Shown here in pieces: positions 51,441-61,006 of a DNA stretch of 64,000 nucleotides (position 1 is its first letter; each line of letters opens with the position of its first letter). The DNA comes from SIG588 sp045591985 (GTDB lineage: Bacteria; Bacillota; Clostridia; Oscillospirales; Acutalibacteraceae). The DNA lies in assembly GCA_045591985.1 (NCBI GenBank), contig JAZNTV010000035.1, positions 1 to 64,000 on the forward strand, given 5' to 3'. The position numbers and the translations under genes are program-made. The notes below the pieces were generated by a model. The model was given only the letters and a program-made list of their open reading frames with translations. It was not told the origin of the DNA and ran no database searches.

Positions 51441-51480
51441 CGCAAAAACACCGCCGTCAAGCAGTTGCTTGACAGCGGTG
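51441..51480 (-). terminator. Intrinsic terminator of nifJ
   Basis: 15-bp stem (CACCGCCGTCAAGCA, 51449-51463, with 51466-51480, one mismatch), then GTTTTTGCGCG on the minus strand. 20 bp past the nifJ stop. Confidence 0.75.
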
Positions 51481-51500
51481 CCGTTGTTATTGGGGTTTAA

Positions 51501-54500
51501 TTACGCCTTCTGGCTGTACAGGTCACCCAGACGCACCAGATGCTCGTAACGCGCGATAGCGGTCTCTTCCGCCTTCTGGAACAGCGCGTCCGCACGCTCG
51601 GGGAACTTGCGGGTCAAACCGGAGTAACGCGCCTCGTTCAAGATGAAGTCGCGATAACTCTCGGTCGGCGCCTTGCTGTCCATGGTGAAGGGATTCTTGC
51701 CCTCCGCCTTGTTCGCGGGGTTGAAGCGGAACATATGCCAGTAGCCGCACTTCACAGCCTTTTCCATTTCGGACTGGCAGTTCGCCATGCCGCCCTTGAT
51801 GGCGTGCATTTCGCAAGGAGCATAGCCGATGATGAGCGAGGGGCCCGGATAGGCTTCCGCTTCGGCAATCGCCTTGATGGTCTGGTTCATATCGGCACCC
51901 ATTGCGATCTGCGCCACGTAGATGTAGCCGTAGGACATCGCAATTTCCGCGAGGCTCTTCTTCGCGATCGCCTTACCGGCAGCAGCGAACTGCGCCACCT
52001 GACCGATCTGCGAAGCCTTGGAAGCCTGACCGCCGGTGTTGGAGTACACTTCGGTATCGAACACCATGACGTTCACATCTTCGCCGGAAGCGAGAACATG
52101 ATCCAAGCCGCCGAAACCGATGTCATATGCCCAGCCGTCGCCGCCGAAGATCCAGACGGACTTCTTGGACAGGTATTCCTTGTTGCGGAGGATCGCGCCG
52201 CAGGTCTCGCAGTCGGCAACCTTTTCGAGTTCCGCCACCAGAGCCTTGGTCGCCTTCGCATTCTCTTCGCCGTTATCCACGGTGTCGAGGTACGCCTGCG
52301 CCGCCGCCTTCAGTTCCGCAGACGCACAATCCGCAACCGTCACACCCTTGACCTGCTCGATGAGCTGTTCGCGGATTGCCTTCTGGCCGAGGTACATACC
52401 GTAGCCGTGCTCAGCGTTATCTTCGAACAAGGAGTTCGCCCAAGCGGGGCCGTGGCCTTCCGCGTTCACGGTGTAGGGCGAGGTCGCCGCGGGGCCGCCC
52501 CAGATGGAGGAACAACCCGTCGCATTGGAGATATACATACGATCGCCGAACAACTGGGTGACGAGGCGAGCGTAGGAGGTTTCCGCACAACCCGCGCAGG
52601 AACCGGAGAACTCGAGCAGCGGCTTCTTGTACTGGCTGGCAATAACCGACTTGCCGAGAGTCTCTTCCTTCTCGGAAACGTTCGCAACCATGTAATCGAA
52701 CACCGGCTGCTGATCCTCCATGGATTCACGCGCCACCATCTTCAAGGAGTTGGTCGGGCAGACACCCACGCAGACGCCGCAACCCATACAATCCATCGGG
52801 GAGATGGCGAGGGTATAGGCATAATCGGTCTTCACGACCGGCTTCGGAGCATACAAGGTGTTGGCAGGAGCCGCCGCCTTTTCTTCTTCGTTCAGCGCAA
52901 ACGGACGGATGGTCGCGTGCGGGCAAACGAAGGAGCAACGGTTACATTTCGCACAAGTGGTGGGATCCCATTCGGGCACCAATACAGCCACGCCGCGCTT
53001 TTCGTATGCGGAAGCGCCGAGTTCGAAAGTACCGTCAGCATGCTTGGAGAACGCCGACACCGGCAACGAGTAGCCGTCCATACGACCCACGGGCTTCATG
53101 ATGGTATCCACCATTTCCACCGTAGCGGCACGGCCGACTTCCTTCGCGGGAGCGACATCGTCGGTCGCATTCGCCCAATCGGCGGGCACATCGACCTTCA
53201 CGAACGCGGAAACACCTGCGTCGATCGCGTTGTGGTTTGCCGCCACAACGTCCGCACCCTTCTTGGAGTAGGAAGCAGTGGCCGCATCCTTCATATAGCC
53301 GACAGCTTCTTCGATCGGCAGAACGCCGGACAGCGCGAAGAACGCCGCCTGCAGGATGGTGTTGGTACGCTTACCCATGCCGAGTTTCGCCGCCAGGTCG
53401 ATCGCGTTCACGGTGTACAGCTGTACGTTGTTCGCCGCGATATAACGCTTCGCTTCGGCCGACATGTGATGGTTCAACTCTTCGGGAGTCCACTGGCAGT
53501 TGATGAGGTACACACCGCCGGGTTTCACGTCGTTGACCATCTTAAAGCCCTTGGTCACATAAGACGGGTTGTGGCACGCCACGAAGTCCGCCTTGTTGAT
53601 GTAATAGGGGCTCTTGATCGGCTTGTCGCCGAAACGCAGGTGCGAAATGGTGATACCGCCGGTCTTCTTGGAGTCGTACTGGAAGTACGCCTGCACATAT
53701 TTGTCGGTGTGGTCACCGATGATCTTGATGGAGTTCTTGTTGGCACCGACAGTACCGTCGCCGCCCAGACCCCAGAATTTGCACTCGATGGTGCCGGCCG
53801 CCGCCGTGTTGGGCGCAGGCTTCTCTTCGAGCGAGAGGTTGGTCACGTCATCGACGATGCCGATGGTGAACTGCATCTTCGGCTCGGCCTTGGCAGCCTC
53901 TTCATACACCGCAAAGATGCTGGCGGGGGTGGTGTCCTTCGAACCCAGGCCGTAACGACCGCCCATCACGCGAATGCCGGTGCGGCCCTTGGAGGCCAGC
54001 GCAGTCACAACGTCCATATAAAGCGGTTCACCCAGCGAACCGGGTTCCTTGGTACGGTCGAGCACCGACAACGTCTTCACTGTCGCGGGGATCGCCGCAA
54101 GCAGATGCTCCGCCGAGAACGGACGGTACAGACGCACCTTCACGAGACCGACCTTTTCGCCGGCCGCGGTGAGGTAGTCGATGACTTCTTCGATCACGTC
54201 GCACACCGAACCCATCGCCACGATCACGCGATCAGCGTCGGGAGCGCCGTAGTAGTTGAACAGCTGATAGTCGGTGCCGAGTTTCGCGTTGACCTTGCCC
54301 ATGTACTTTTCGACAATGGCGGGCACCGCGTTGTAATACTCGTTGCACGCTTCACGATGCTGGAAGAAGATATCGTCGTTTTCGTGCGAACCGCGCATCA
54401 CGGGATGCTCGGGGTTGAGCGCACGCTTACGGAACGCTTCCACAGCGTCCATATTGCACATCTCTTTCAGATCTTCGAAATCCCAGATCTGGATCTTCTG

Positions 54501-55040
54501 GATCTCGTGAGACGTACGGAAACCGTCAAAGAAGTTGAGGAACGGCACGCGGCTTTCGATAGACGCGAGATGCGCCACCGCACCGAGGTCCATCACTTCC
54601 TGCGTGTTGGTTTCCGCCATCATGGCAAAACCGGTCTGGCGGCAGGCATATACGTCGGAGTGGTCGCCGAAAATGTTCAGCGCATGGGACGCCACGCAAC
54701 GAGCCGAAACGTGGAACACGCAAGGCAGCAATTCGCCCGCGATCTTATACATGTTCGGAATCATCAAAAGCAGACCCTGCGACGCGGTGTAGGTGGTGGT
54801 CATCGCACCGGCCGCGAGCGAACCGTGAACCGTACCGGAAGCACCGGCCTCCGACTGCATCTCCGCCACCTTCACGGTGGTACCGAAGATGTTCTTCAGG
54901 CCGCTTGCCGACCACTGGTCAACATAGTCTGCCATCGGGCTGGACGGGGTGATCGGGTAGATACCGGCCACTTCGGTGAACGCATAAGATACATGCGCCG
55001 CAGCGGTGTTACCGTCCATGGACTTGAATTTTCTTGCCAT
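51501..55040 (-). CDS. nifJ: Pyruvate:ferredoxin (flavodoxin) oxidoreductase
   Basis: 1179 residues, all domains on one chain. Oxidatively decarboxylates pyruvate to acetyl-CoA with reduction of ferredoxin. KFKSMDGNTAAAHVSYAFTE and GIYPITPSSPMADYVD open it; the TASQGLLLMIPN loop, two 4Fe-4S ferredoxin motifs (CAKCNRCSFVCP and CMGCGVCVGVCP), a third-cluster region (GSCAGCAETSYARL ... NATGCSSIWGG) and the thiamine-diphosphate motif GGDGWAYDIGFGG ... YSNTGGQASK follow. Start ATG 55038-55040 (AAAGGAGG upstream); a frame continuing to 55688 overlaps serS antisense and is rejected. Hallmark of an anaerobe. Monocistronic. Confidence 0.97.
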   Translation of the reverse strand: MARKFKSMDGNTAAAHVSYAFTEVAGIYPITPSSPMADYVDQWSASGLKNIFGTTVKVAEMQSEAGASGTVHGSLAAGAMTTTYTASQGLLLMIPNMYKIAGELLPCVFHVSARCVASHALNIFGDHSDVYACRQTGFAMMAETNTQEVMDLGAVAHLASIESRVPFLNFFDGFRTSHEIQKIQIWDFEDLKEMCNMDAVEAFRKRALNPEHPVMRGSHENDDIFFQHREACNEYYNAVPAIVEKYMGKVNAKLGTDYQLFNYYGAPDADRVIVAMGSVCDVIEEVIDYLTAAGEKVGLVKVRLYRPFSAEHLLAAIPATVKTLSVLDRTKEPGSLGEPLYMDVVTALASKGRTGIRVMGGRYGLGSKDTTPASIFAVYEEAAKAEPKMQFTIGIVDDVTNLSLEEKPAPNTAAAGTIECKFWGLGGDGTVGANKNSIKIIGDHTDKYVQAYFQYDSKKTGGITISHLRFGDKPIKSPYYINKADFVACHNPSYVTKGFKMVNDVKPGGVYLINCQWTPEELNHHMSAEAKRYIAANNVQLYTVNAIDLAAKLGMGKRTNTILQAAFFALSGVLPIEEAVGYMKDAATASYSKKGADVVAANHNAIDAGVSAFVKVDVPADWANATDDVAPAKEVGRAATVEMVDTIMKPVGRMDGYSLPVSAFSKHADGTFELGASAYEKRGVAVLVPEWDPTTCAKCNRCSFVCPHATIRPFALNEEEKAAAPANTLYAPKPVVKTDYAYTLAISPMDCMGCGVCVGVCPTNSLKMVARESMEDQQPVFDYMVANVSEKEETLGKSVIASQYKKPLLEFSGSCAGCAETSYARLVTQLFGDRMYISNATGCSSIWGGPAATSPYTVNAEGHGPAWANSLFEDNAEHGYGMYLGQKAIREQLIEQVKGVTVADCASAELKAAAQAYLDTVDNGEENAKATKALVAELEKVADCETCGAILRNKEYLSKKSVWIFGGDGWAYDIGFGGLDHVLASGEDVNVMVFDTEVYSNTGGQASKASQIGQVAQFAAAGKAIAKKSLAEIAMSYGYIYVAQIAMGADMNQTIKAIAEAEAYPGPSLIIGYAPCEMHAIKGGMANCQSEMEKAVKCGYWHMFRFNPANKAEGKNPFTMDSKAPTESYRDFILNEARYSGLTRKFPERADALFQKAEETAIARYEHLVRLGDLYSQKA

Positions 55041-55113
55041 TTTGGTATGTCCTCCTTTAAGGATAAAATAATACAAACACGCGTGTGCCTTCCTACAAGG
55101 TACACCACTGTGT

Positions 55114-55142
55114 ATAATAGCATACTCCGCCGCAATTGTAAA
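55114..55142 (-). promoter_or_regulatory. Sigma-A promoter of nifJ
   Basis: Minus strand: TTTACA (55137-55142), 17-bp spacer, TATTAT (55114-55119), about 70 nt of leader. Confidence 0.7.
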
Positions 55143-55173
55143 GAGTGAAAACGTGTTTTTTACGTGGAAATAT

Positions 55174-55252
55174 TTAAAATCTGCGGGAATATGCGGTATT
55201 TCTGCTGCAATGTGGCTTTTTTTGTAATATTTGCGCATTCCCGCGGATTTTA
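55174..55252. repeat. Long imperfect inverted repeat between divergent nifJ and serS promoters
   Basis: Left arm TAAAATCTGCGGGAATATGCG (55175-55195) and right arm CGCATTCCCGCGGATTTTA (55234-55252) agree except for one substitution and a 2-base insertion. A 38-bp spacer lies between. Could be an operator, a cruciform or a degenerate mobile-element remnant. Confidence 0.55.
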
Positions 55253-55253
55253 T

Positions 55254-55282
55254 TTGACTTTTTTCAAAAAATACGGTATACT
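55254..55282 (+). promoter_or_regulatory. Sigma-A promoter of serS
   Basis: TTGACT (55254-55259), 17-bp spacer, TATACT (55277-55282). The leader is about 40 nt, too short for a T-box. Confidence 0.8.
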
Positions 55283-55329
55283 TCATTCTGTATATATATT
55301 CGCAATGCGAAAGGATGGCGTTTACCCTT

Positions 55330-56625
55330 ATGTTGGATGTCAAATTTGTACGAGAGAATCCCGAACTGGTCAAAGAAAACATTCGTAAAAAGTTCAAAGA
55401 TGCCAAATTGCCGCTCGTTGACGAGGTGTGCGCGTTATATGACGAAAAGCGTGCAACCAACACCCGTGCAAACGAATTGCGCGCTAACCGCAACCGCGTG
55501 AGCAAAGAGATCGGCGGCTTGATGGCGAAAGGTCTGCGTGAGGAGGCGGAAGAAAAGAAGCGTCTTGTGAACGAACAGGCCGAAGAACTCAAAGCCCTCG
55601 AAGCAAAAGAGACCGAACTGGAAGCGGCTCTCACCGCCGCTTTGATGAAGATCCCGAACATCATCGATCCGTCGGTGCCGCTCGGCAAAGATGACGAATC
55701 GAACGTGGAAGTGGAATGCTTCGGCGAAAAGACGGTGCCGGATTTCGAGATCCCCTACCATACCGATATCATGGCGCACTTCAACGGTATCGACAAAGAG
55801 GCGGCCGGCCGTGTGGCAGGCGAAGGTTTCTACTATCTGATGGGGGACATCGCCCGCCTGCACAGCGCGGTGCTGTCCTATGCCCGTGATTTCATGATCG
55901 ATAAGGGCTTCACCTACTGCATCCCGCCGTTTATGATCCGCAGCAACGTGGTGTCCGGTGTGATGAGTTTCGAAGAAATGGACGCCATGATGTATAAGAT
56001 CGAGGGCGAAGACCTCTATCTCATCGGCACAAGTGAGCATTCGATGATCGGTAAATTCATCGACACCATCACCCCCGAAGAGTCCTTGCCGTTGACACTG
56101 ACGAGTTATTCTCCCTGCTTCCGCAAGGAGAAAGGCGCCCACGGCATCGAAGAACGCGGTATTTATCGTATCCACCAGTTCGAGAAACAGGAAATGATCG
56201 TCATCTGCCGTCCCGAAGAGAGCATGGACTGGTTCCACAAGATGTGGAGCTACAGCGTGGAGCTGTTCCGCTCGCTGGATATCCCCGTGCGCACACTTGA
56301 GTGTTGCTCGGGTGACCTGGCCGATTTGAAGGTCAAATCCTACGACGTGGAAGCGTGGTCGCCGAAACAGCAAAAGTATTTTGAAGTTTGTTCCTGCTCC
56401 AATTTGGGCGACGCACAAGCACGCCGTCTGGGCATTCGCGTAAAGGGCGCGGACGGGCAGAAATATCTTGCCCATACGCTGAACAACACGGTGGTGGCAC
56501 CGCCGCGTATGCTCATCGCGTTGCTTGAAAACAACCTGTCTTTCGACGGTGAGCGTTACACCCTTCGCATTCCGAAAGCGTTGCAACCCTATATGGGCGG
56601 CAAAGAGCAGATCGTTTCGAAGTAA
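55330..56625 (+). CDS. serS: Seryl-tRNA synthetase
   Basis: 431 residues, class II. LDVKFVRENPELVKENIRKK opens a coiled-coil tRNA-binding arm (about 1-105), followed by the catalytic domain: motif 2 CFRKEKGAHGIEERGIYRIHQFEKQEM and motif 3 NTVVAPPRMLIALLENN. ATG 55330 is preferred because SerRS starts MLDxK; an in-frame ATG at 55315 sits directly on the AAAGG site. The AAAGGA-to-ATG distance is long, about 14 nt. First gene of a plus-strand run leading to the glycan cluster. Confidence 0.94.
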   Translation: MLDVKFVRENPELVKENIRKKFKDAKLPLVDEVCALYDEKRATNTRANELRANRNRVSKEIGGLMAKGLREEAEEKKRLVNEQAEELKALEAKETELEAALTAALMKIPNIIDPSVPLGKDDESNVEVECFGEKTVPDFEIPYHTDIMAHFNGIDKEAAGRVAGEGFYYLMGDIARLHSAVLSYARDFMIDKGFTYCIPPFMIRSNVVSGVMSFEEMDAMMYKIEGEDLYLIGTSEHSMIGKFIDTITPEESLPLTLTSYSPCFRKEKGAHGIEERGIYRIHQFEKQEMIVICRPEESMDWFHKMWSYSVELFRSLDIPVRTLECCSGDLADLKVKSYDVEAWSPKQQKYFEVCSCSNLGDAQARRLGIRVKGADGQKYLAHTLNNTVVAPPRMLIALLENNLSFDGERYTLRIPKALQPYMGGKEQIVSK

Positions 56626-56669
56626 ACGACTGCCGACATATTATCTGACGAAAAGGAGTTCCCACGATC

Positions 56670-58055
56670 ATGGACGACCCCGGGCCTACGGGCAATTGGC
56701 TGTTACATCTGCTGCTGTTGTGCGCGTTGATTCTTATTAATGCTCTGCTGACAGCTTCCGAAACGGCGATCATCACACTCAACGACAATAAGATCCAAAA
56801 ACTGGCGGAGGAAGGTCACAAGAAAGCCAAAAGCGTGCTGAAACTGACCGCCGACCCCGCCCGTTTCCTCGCCACCCTTCAAATCAGCACCGCCTGCATG
56901 AGTTTCCTGACCGCCGCCGTGGCGATCGATACTTTGACCGCACCGCTGACTGCGTGGTTTCTGAAACTCGTACCGCAAGCAACATATACAGCGTTGGTAC
57001 AAGCGGCCGCATTAGTCGTGATCGCCTTGCTTGCGGCGTGTGTTTCGCTGGTGCTCGGCACACTGTTGCCCAAGCGCATCGCCATGCAAAAGGCTGAACC
57101 GATCGCCTTCGCCGCTGTCGGTCTGTTGCGCGTCGTGACGGCGTTGCTTCGCCCGACGGTGTGGTTGTTGTCGGCCGTCACCAATCTCTTTGTGCGACTG
57201 TTCGGCATGGACCCGCACGCCGACGAAGAAGAAGTCACCGAAGAAGAGATCCGCATGTTGGTGGACGTGGGCGAGGAAAAAGGTGTGATCGAAGAAACGC
57301 AAAAAGAGATGATCAACAACATCTTTGAATTCGACGATATCATTGCCGAAGAGATCATGACCCCGCGTGTGGATGTGGAAGCGCTGGAAGCAGACACCTC
57401 CATCGAAGAGGCCCTGGCCATCGGCATTGAGACGGGGTATTCACGGTTGCCCATCTATGAAGAGGATATCGACCACACCATCGGTGTGCTGTACATGAAG
57501 GATCTCCTTCCCTATGTGGGCAAGTTGATTCCCGATATGCTCTCGCTGCGCGATTTTGTGCGTCCCACCTTCTTCACTCCCGGCACCAAACGGGGCGGCG
57601 CCCTGTTTGCCGAAATGACCGAAAAGCATATTCAGCTTGCTTGCGTGGTGGATGAATACGGCGGTTTCGCCGGTATCGTGACGGTCGAAGATCTGCTCGA
57701 GTCCATCGTGGGCAACATGCAGGACGAATACGACAACGAAGAAGAAGAGATCACACAATTGGATGAAAATGTCTTTGATGTGGACGGTTTTTGTTCGATC
57801 GAAGAAGTGAATGAGTTGCTCGGCGTGGAGTTGCCCGAGGGCGATTACGACACCGTTGCGGGTTTTGTATTGGATCAACTCGGCCGTATTCCCGAAGAGG
57901 ATGAACACCCCGTTGTGGAATACGACCGCCTCACGCTCACGGTGATGGCCATGGACGACCGTGCGATCGACCGTGTGCATATTGAAGTGGCGCCATTGCC
58001 GCCCGAAGAAGACGACGAGGACGCCCGCAAACGCAAGAACAAAGAAGACGAATGA
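56670..58055 (+). CDS. CNNM/CorC-HlyC family membrane protein (hemolysin-like)
   Basis: 461 residues. A DUF21 membrane domain with four helices (LLHLLLLCALILINALLTASETAI, TLQISTACMSFLTAAVAI, ALVVIALLAACVSLVLG, AFAAVGLLRVVTALL), two CBS domains (about 205-330; MTPRVDVEALEADTS, IGVLYMKDLLPYVG, VDEYGGFAGIVTVEDLLESIVGN) and a C-terminal CorC/HlyC transporter-associated domain (FDVDGFCSIEEVNELL). The family is linked to magnesium or cobalt extrusion; hemolysis is a historical label. ATG 56670 follows AAGGAG. Acidic, charged tail at the end. Confidence 0.9.
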   Translation: MDDPGPTGNWLLHLLLLCALILINALLTASETAIITLNDNKIQKLAEEGHKKAKSVLKLTADPARFLATLQISTACMSFLTAAVAIDTLTAPLTAWFLKLVPQATYTALVQAAALVVIALLAACVSLVLGTLLPKRIAMQKAEPIAFAAVGLLRVVTALLRPTVWLLSAVTNLFVRLFGMDPHADEEEVTEEEIRMLVDVGEEKGVIEETQKEMINNIFEFDDIIAEEIMTPRVDVEALEADTSIEEALAIGIETGYSRLPIYEEDIDHTIGVLYMKDLLPYVGKLIPDMLSLRDFVRPTFFTPGTKRGGALFAEMTEKHIQLACVVDEYGGFAGIVTVEDLLESIVGNMQDEYDNEEEEITQLDENVFDVDGFCSIEEVNELLGVELPEGDYDTVAGFVLDQLGRIPEEDEHPVVEYDRLTLTVMAMDDRAIDRVHIEVAPLPPEEDDEDARKRKNKEDE

Positions 58056-58093
58056 TGCGCCGTATATACGGCATCGAACACGAGGTTGTGCAC

Positions 58094-59287
58094 ATGAAAA
58101 AGATTATGATACTCGGCGGCGGCATTCTTCAACTGCCCGGCATTCAACAAGCGAAGGAAATGGGATTGGATGTCGTGGTGGCGGATATGAACCCCGACGC
58201 CATCGGCTTTTCGGTGGAAGGTGTGGTGCGCGAAGTGATCAGCACCATCGATACCCCCGCCGTGTTGGAGGCGGCGCGTCGCCATCGGATCGACGGCATT
58301 ATGACCCTGGCAAGCGATATGCCGATGCGCACCATCGCGGTCGTGGCCAAAGAGTTGGGGCTGGTCGGCATCGACGAACAGACCGCCATGAATACCACCA
58401 ACAAAGCCGTTATGCGCCAATGTCTATATGAACACGGTGTACCCGTGCCGAAGTTCTTTCGCATTTCAGACGAAGCGTCGTTGCTTGCGGCATATAAAGG
58501 ATTCCACGGCAAAGCCATCGTCAAACCGGCCGACAATTCGGGCAGCCGCGGCGTTGTGCAGTTGCCTGCTGCCTGCGACGAAGAAACGTTGCTTCGCGCC
58601 TTTCGCTACAGCAAACAGAGTTCCCGTTGCGGCGACGTCGTGTTGGAAGAGTTTATGGAAGGCGCCGAAGTCAGCGTGGAATCCATCACGGTGAACGGCG
58701 AATGCCACGTGATCCAGATCACCGATAAACTCACCACCGGTGCCCCCTATTTTGTCGAAATGGGTCACAGCCAACCCTCGGCGTTGCCGCCCGATGTGAA
58801 AGCGGCGATTGCCGATGTGGCACGACGCGCCACCCGCGCCGTCGGTATTCAAAACGGCCCCGCCCACACCGAGATCATGGTCACGGCCGAAGGGCCGAAG
58901 ATCGTAGAACTCGGCGCTCGCCTCGGCGGCGACAATATCACCACCCACCTTGTGCCGCTTTCGACCGGGGTCAATATGGTGGCGTGTTGCCTCTGCATCG
59001 CGTTGGGAATGGAACCCGACGTGTTCCCGAAAGCCGCATACGGCTCAGCCATTCGGTATGTGAAAAACGAGAACGGCACCATTCGTGCGATCGACGGCGT
59101 CGATGCGGCCAAACAAGTGACGAATGTGAAACAAGTCAGCCTCGTCCACGGGGTTGGCGACACGGTCGGCGAGATCAAAAGCAGCGTAGACCGCGTGGGT
59201 TTCGTGATCGCGCAGGCCGACACCGCCGCGGCGGCGGTTTCCGCTTGCGAAGAGGCGCTGGCACATATTCACATCACCTATGAATAA
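58094..59287 (+). CDS. ATP-grasp ligase-like protein at the start of a glycan gene cluster
   Basis: 397 residues from ATG 58094 (GAGG 8 nt upstream; a longer frame overlaps the previous gene's end). An N-terminal pre-ATP-grasp Rossmann part (KIMILGGGILQLPGIQQA, DVVVADMNPDAIG), then ATP-grasp: AIVKPADNSGSRGV, VVLEEFMEGAEVSVESI, and the Mg-binding HTEIMVT ... VELGARLGGDNI. Such enzymes join a carboxylate to an amine or thiol via an acyl phosphate. It precedes an initiating sugar-phosphate transferase, and a second ATP-grasp gene closes the cluster, so decoration of a sugar with an amino acid or similar is inferred. The substrate is unknown. Confidence 0.78.
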   Translation: MKKIMILGGGILQLPGIQQAKEMGLDVVVADMNPDAIGFSVEGVVREVISTIDTPAVLEAARRHRIDGIMTLASDMPMRTIAVVAKELGLVGIDEQTAMNTTNKAVMRQCLYEHGVPVPKFFRISDEASLLAAYKGFHGKAIVKPADNSGSRGVVQLPAACDEETLLRAFRYSKQSSRCGDVVLEEFMEGAEVSVESITVNGECHVIQITDKLTTGAPYFVEMGHSQPSALPPDVKAAIADVARRATRAVGIQNGPAHTEIMVTAEGPKIVELGARLGGDNITTHLVPLSTGVNMVACCLCIALGMEPDVFPKAAYGSAIRYVKNENGTIRAIDGVDAAKQVTNVKQVSLVHGVGDTVGEIKSSVDRVGFVIAQADTAAAAVSACEEALAHIHITYE

Positions 59288-59299
59288 GGAGACTATGCT

Positions 59300-59944
59300 A
59301 TGAAGTTATATCGCCGTTTTTTCAAGCGCTTTTTCGACATTCTTGTCGGCCTGGGCGGCACATTGATCTTTTTGCTGACTTATATTTTTGTTGCGCCCAT
59401 CATTTTGCTGACCGACGGTCGTCCCGTGCTGTACAAGTCCAAACGACGCGGCAAACGCGACAAGGTGTTTGATATGTACAAGTACCGTTCGATGTACAAC
59501 AATTCTCCCGACATCCGCAACGCAGACGGTTCCACCTTTAACGGCAAGAACGACCCGCGCGTCACCAAGATCGGGCGTTTTCTGCGGGAAACTTCCCTCG
59601 ACGAGATCCCGCAGTTTTTGAACGTGCTGAAAGGCGATATGAGTTTTATCGGCCCGCGTCCGAGCGTGCCGAGCATGCCGTATGAAGAGATTCCCGAAGA
59701 GGAAAAGAAAAAACTTGAAGTGCGCAGCGGTGTCACCGGTTACACCCAGGCCTATTACCGCAACAACATCACCCGTGAAGAGCGGTTCAAGTGCGACACC
59801 TTCTATGCGGAAAACGTCTCTTTCCTCTTGGATATGAAGATCATCTTCCGCACCATCCGCCGCGTGTTCTCCCGCTCGGGTGTGTATATCGACGATAAGA
59901 AAGCGGAAGAGACCACCCAAAACACGAACGAAAACAAGGAGTAA
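59300..59944 (+). CDS. Initiating sugar-1-phosphate transferase (PglC/WbaP-type monotopic PGT)
   Basis: 214 residues. A hydrophobic hairpin (FFDILVGLGGTLIFLLTYIFVAPIILL), then the catalytic block KYRSM, GRFLRETSLDEIPQFLNVLKGDMSFIGPRPSVP with the Asp-Glu dyad in SLDEIPQ. It transfers a sugar-1-phosphate to undecaprenyl phosphate, beginning a repeat unit. It lacks the extra N-terminal helices of full-length WbaP, so is PglC-sized. ATG 59300 is 12 bp after the ATP-grasp stop (AAGGAG). The next gene, a GT2, begins 5 bp after it. Confidence 0.92.
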   Translation: MKLYRRFFKRFFDILVGLGGTLIFLLTYIFVAPIILLTDGRPVLYKSKRRGKRDKVFDMYKYRSMYNNSPDIRNADGSTFNGKNDPRVTKIGRFLRETSLDEIPQFLNVLKGDMSFIGPRPSVPSMPYEEIPEEEKKKLEVRSGVTGYTQAYYRNNITREERFKCDTFYAENVSFLLDMKIIFRTIRRVFSRSGVYIDDKKAEETTQNTNENKE

Positions 59945-59948
59945 CGCT

Positions 59949-60962
59949 ATGAGTCGCATTTCAGTGATTATCCCTGTGTATAACGCTGCCAAAGGATTGG
60001 TGAGTTGTTTAGACAGTCTCATTGCACAAACGCACACCGACTTTGAAGTGTTGTTGGTCGACGATGGCTCCACAGATGAAAGCCCTGCCATTTGCGAAAG
60101 ATACTGTGCAGATGACACGCGATTTCGCCTGATCACACAAGAAAATGCAGGTCCCTCTGCCGCCCGCAATCGCGGAATTGCCGAAGCACAAGGCGAATAT
60201 TTGGCATTTATGGACTCGGACGACTTTTTAGAACCGCATGCACTCGCAACCTTTCACGAAGCGGCAGAAACCTCGAAAGCTGACATCACCGTTTGCGGTT
60301 ACTATATCGACAAAAAAGGGAGCTTAACCCAACAAACGTTACGCTACGCACCAGGTGTATATCACGGAGACGATTGTCGAAAAATGGCCATTGAAGCCAT
60401 CGACATCCATTCAAAGACGGTGCTTCCTCCCTATTCTTGGGTCCGTTGCGTACGCCGCTCGTTTCTCCAGGGTACGGGACTCACTTTTGACCCCACGTTG
60501 CGCCGCAGTGAGGATTACTTCTTTTGGCTGCAGGTGCATTTTCATGCCGACACCGTTTGCTTAATCGGTGACCAGCCGCTATATCACTACATTGACAACG
60601 ATGAGTCCATAACACACAACTATCTGAAAAACTATTGGGGCATGTCACGCTCCATCTATGAACGTCTGTGCGAACTTCTCCCCAAAGACCCCCTCATAAC
60701 AGCGCGATTGGAAAATATGTATGTTCACCGTTCTCTGATCGCCCTGAATAACGCCGCTTTTTCAAAAGATGAACACGTTTTCCGCGCGGATATGGACGAG
60801 ATTCTAAAAGATCATAAATTACGTCACATCATTCGCCGCTGGCGTATTTCTACCGGCTGGAAAAACCACCGTGTTTTCTACCTGCTTCTCAAACTGCATT
60901 TGTACGGTTTTGTTCGTGCACGTTATGCTAAGAAGCACGCACAGCATCTCGCCCGGAATTGA
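59949..60962 (+). CDS. GT2-family glycosyltransferase
   Basis: 337 residues. GT-A fold: SVIIPVYNAAKGLVSCLDSL, VLLVDDGSTDES, SAARNRGIAEAQGEYLAFMDSDDF with the DxD metal site, and a KxEDYFFW-like acceptor region (RRSEDYFFW). It adds a sugar, of unknown identity, to the growing lipid-linked unit. Start ATG 59949 with AAGGAG at 6 nt. Base composition and codon use are visibly richer in A/T than in serS or murA, hinting at a different origin for this part of the cluster. Confidence 0.9.
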   Translation: MSRISVIIPVYNAAKGLVSCLDSLIAQTHTDFEVLLVDDGSTDESPAICERYCADDTRFRLITQENAGPSAARNRGIAEAQGEYLAFMDSDDFLEPHALATFHEAAETSKADITVCGYYIDKKGSLTQQTLRYAPGVYHGDDCRKMAIEAIDIHSKTVLPPYSWVRCVRRSFLQGTGLTFDPTLRRSEDYFFWLQVHFHADTVCLIGDQPLYHYIDNDESITHNYLKNYWGMSRSIYERLCELLPKDPLITARLENMYVHRSLIALNNAAFSKDEHVFRADMDEILKDHKLRHIIRRWRISTGWKNHRVFYLLLKLHLYGFVRARYAKKHAQHLARN

Positions 60963-61006
60963 CAATTTCCCTCATTTCTTATTTGTAGTAAAGGAAGGAA
61001 TCATCT

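Noticed and set aside
51540..55148. 1202-codon open frame on the plus strand opposite nifJ
   Set aside because: It is an antisense shadow of a strongly conserved gene with high GC codon third positions; no ribosome binding site, no recognisable domain, and composition dominated by Arg/His/Gly.
55283..55329. T-box riboswitch ahead of serS (and of metG at 33794-33828)
   Set aside because: Leaders are only about 35-50 nt and lack the T-box sequence and terminator.
55041..55688. N-terminal extension of nifJ by over 200 residues
   Set aside because: Would overlap serS antisense and cross both promoters; homology starts at ATG 55040 with its own Shine-Dalgarno.
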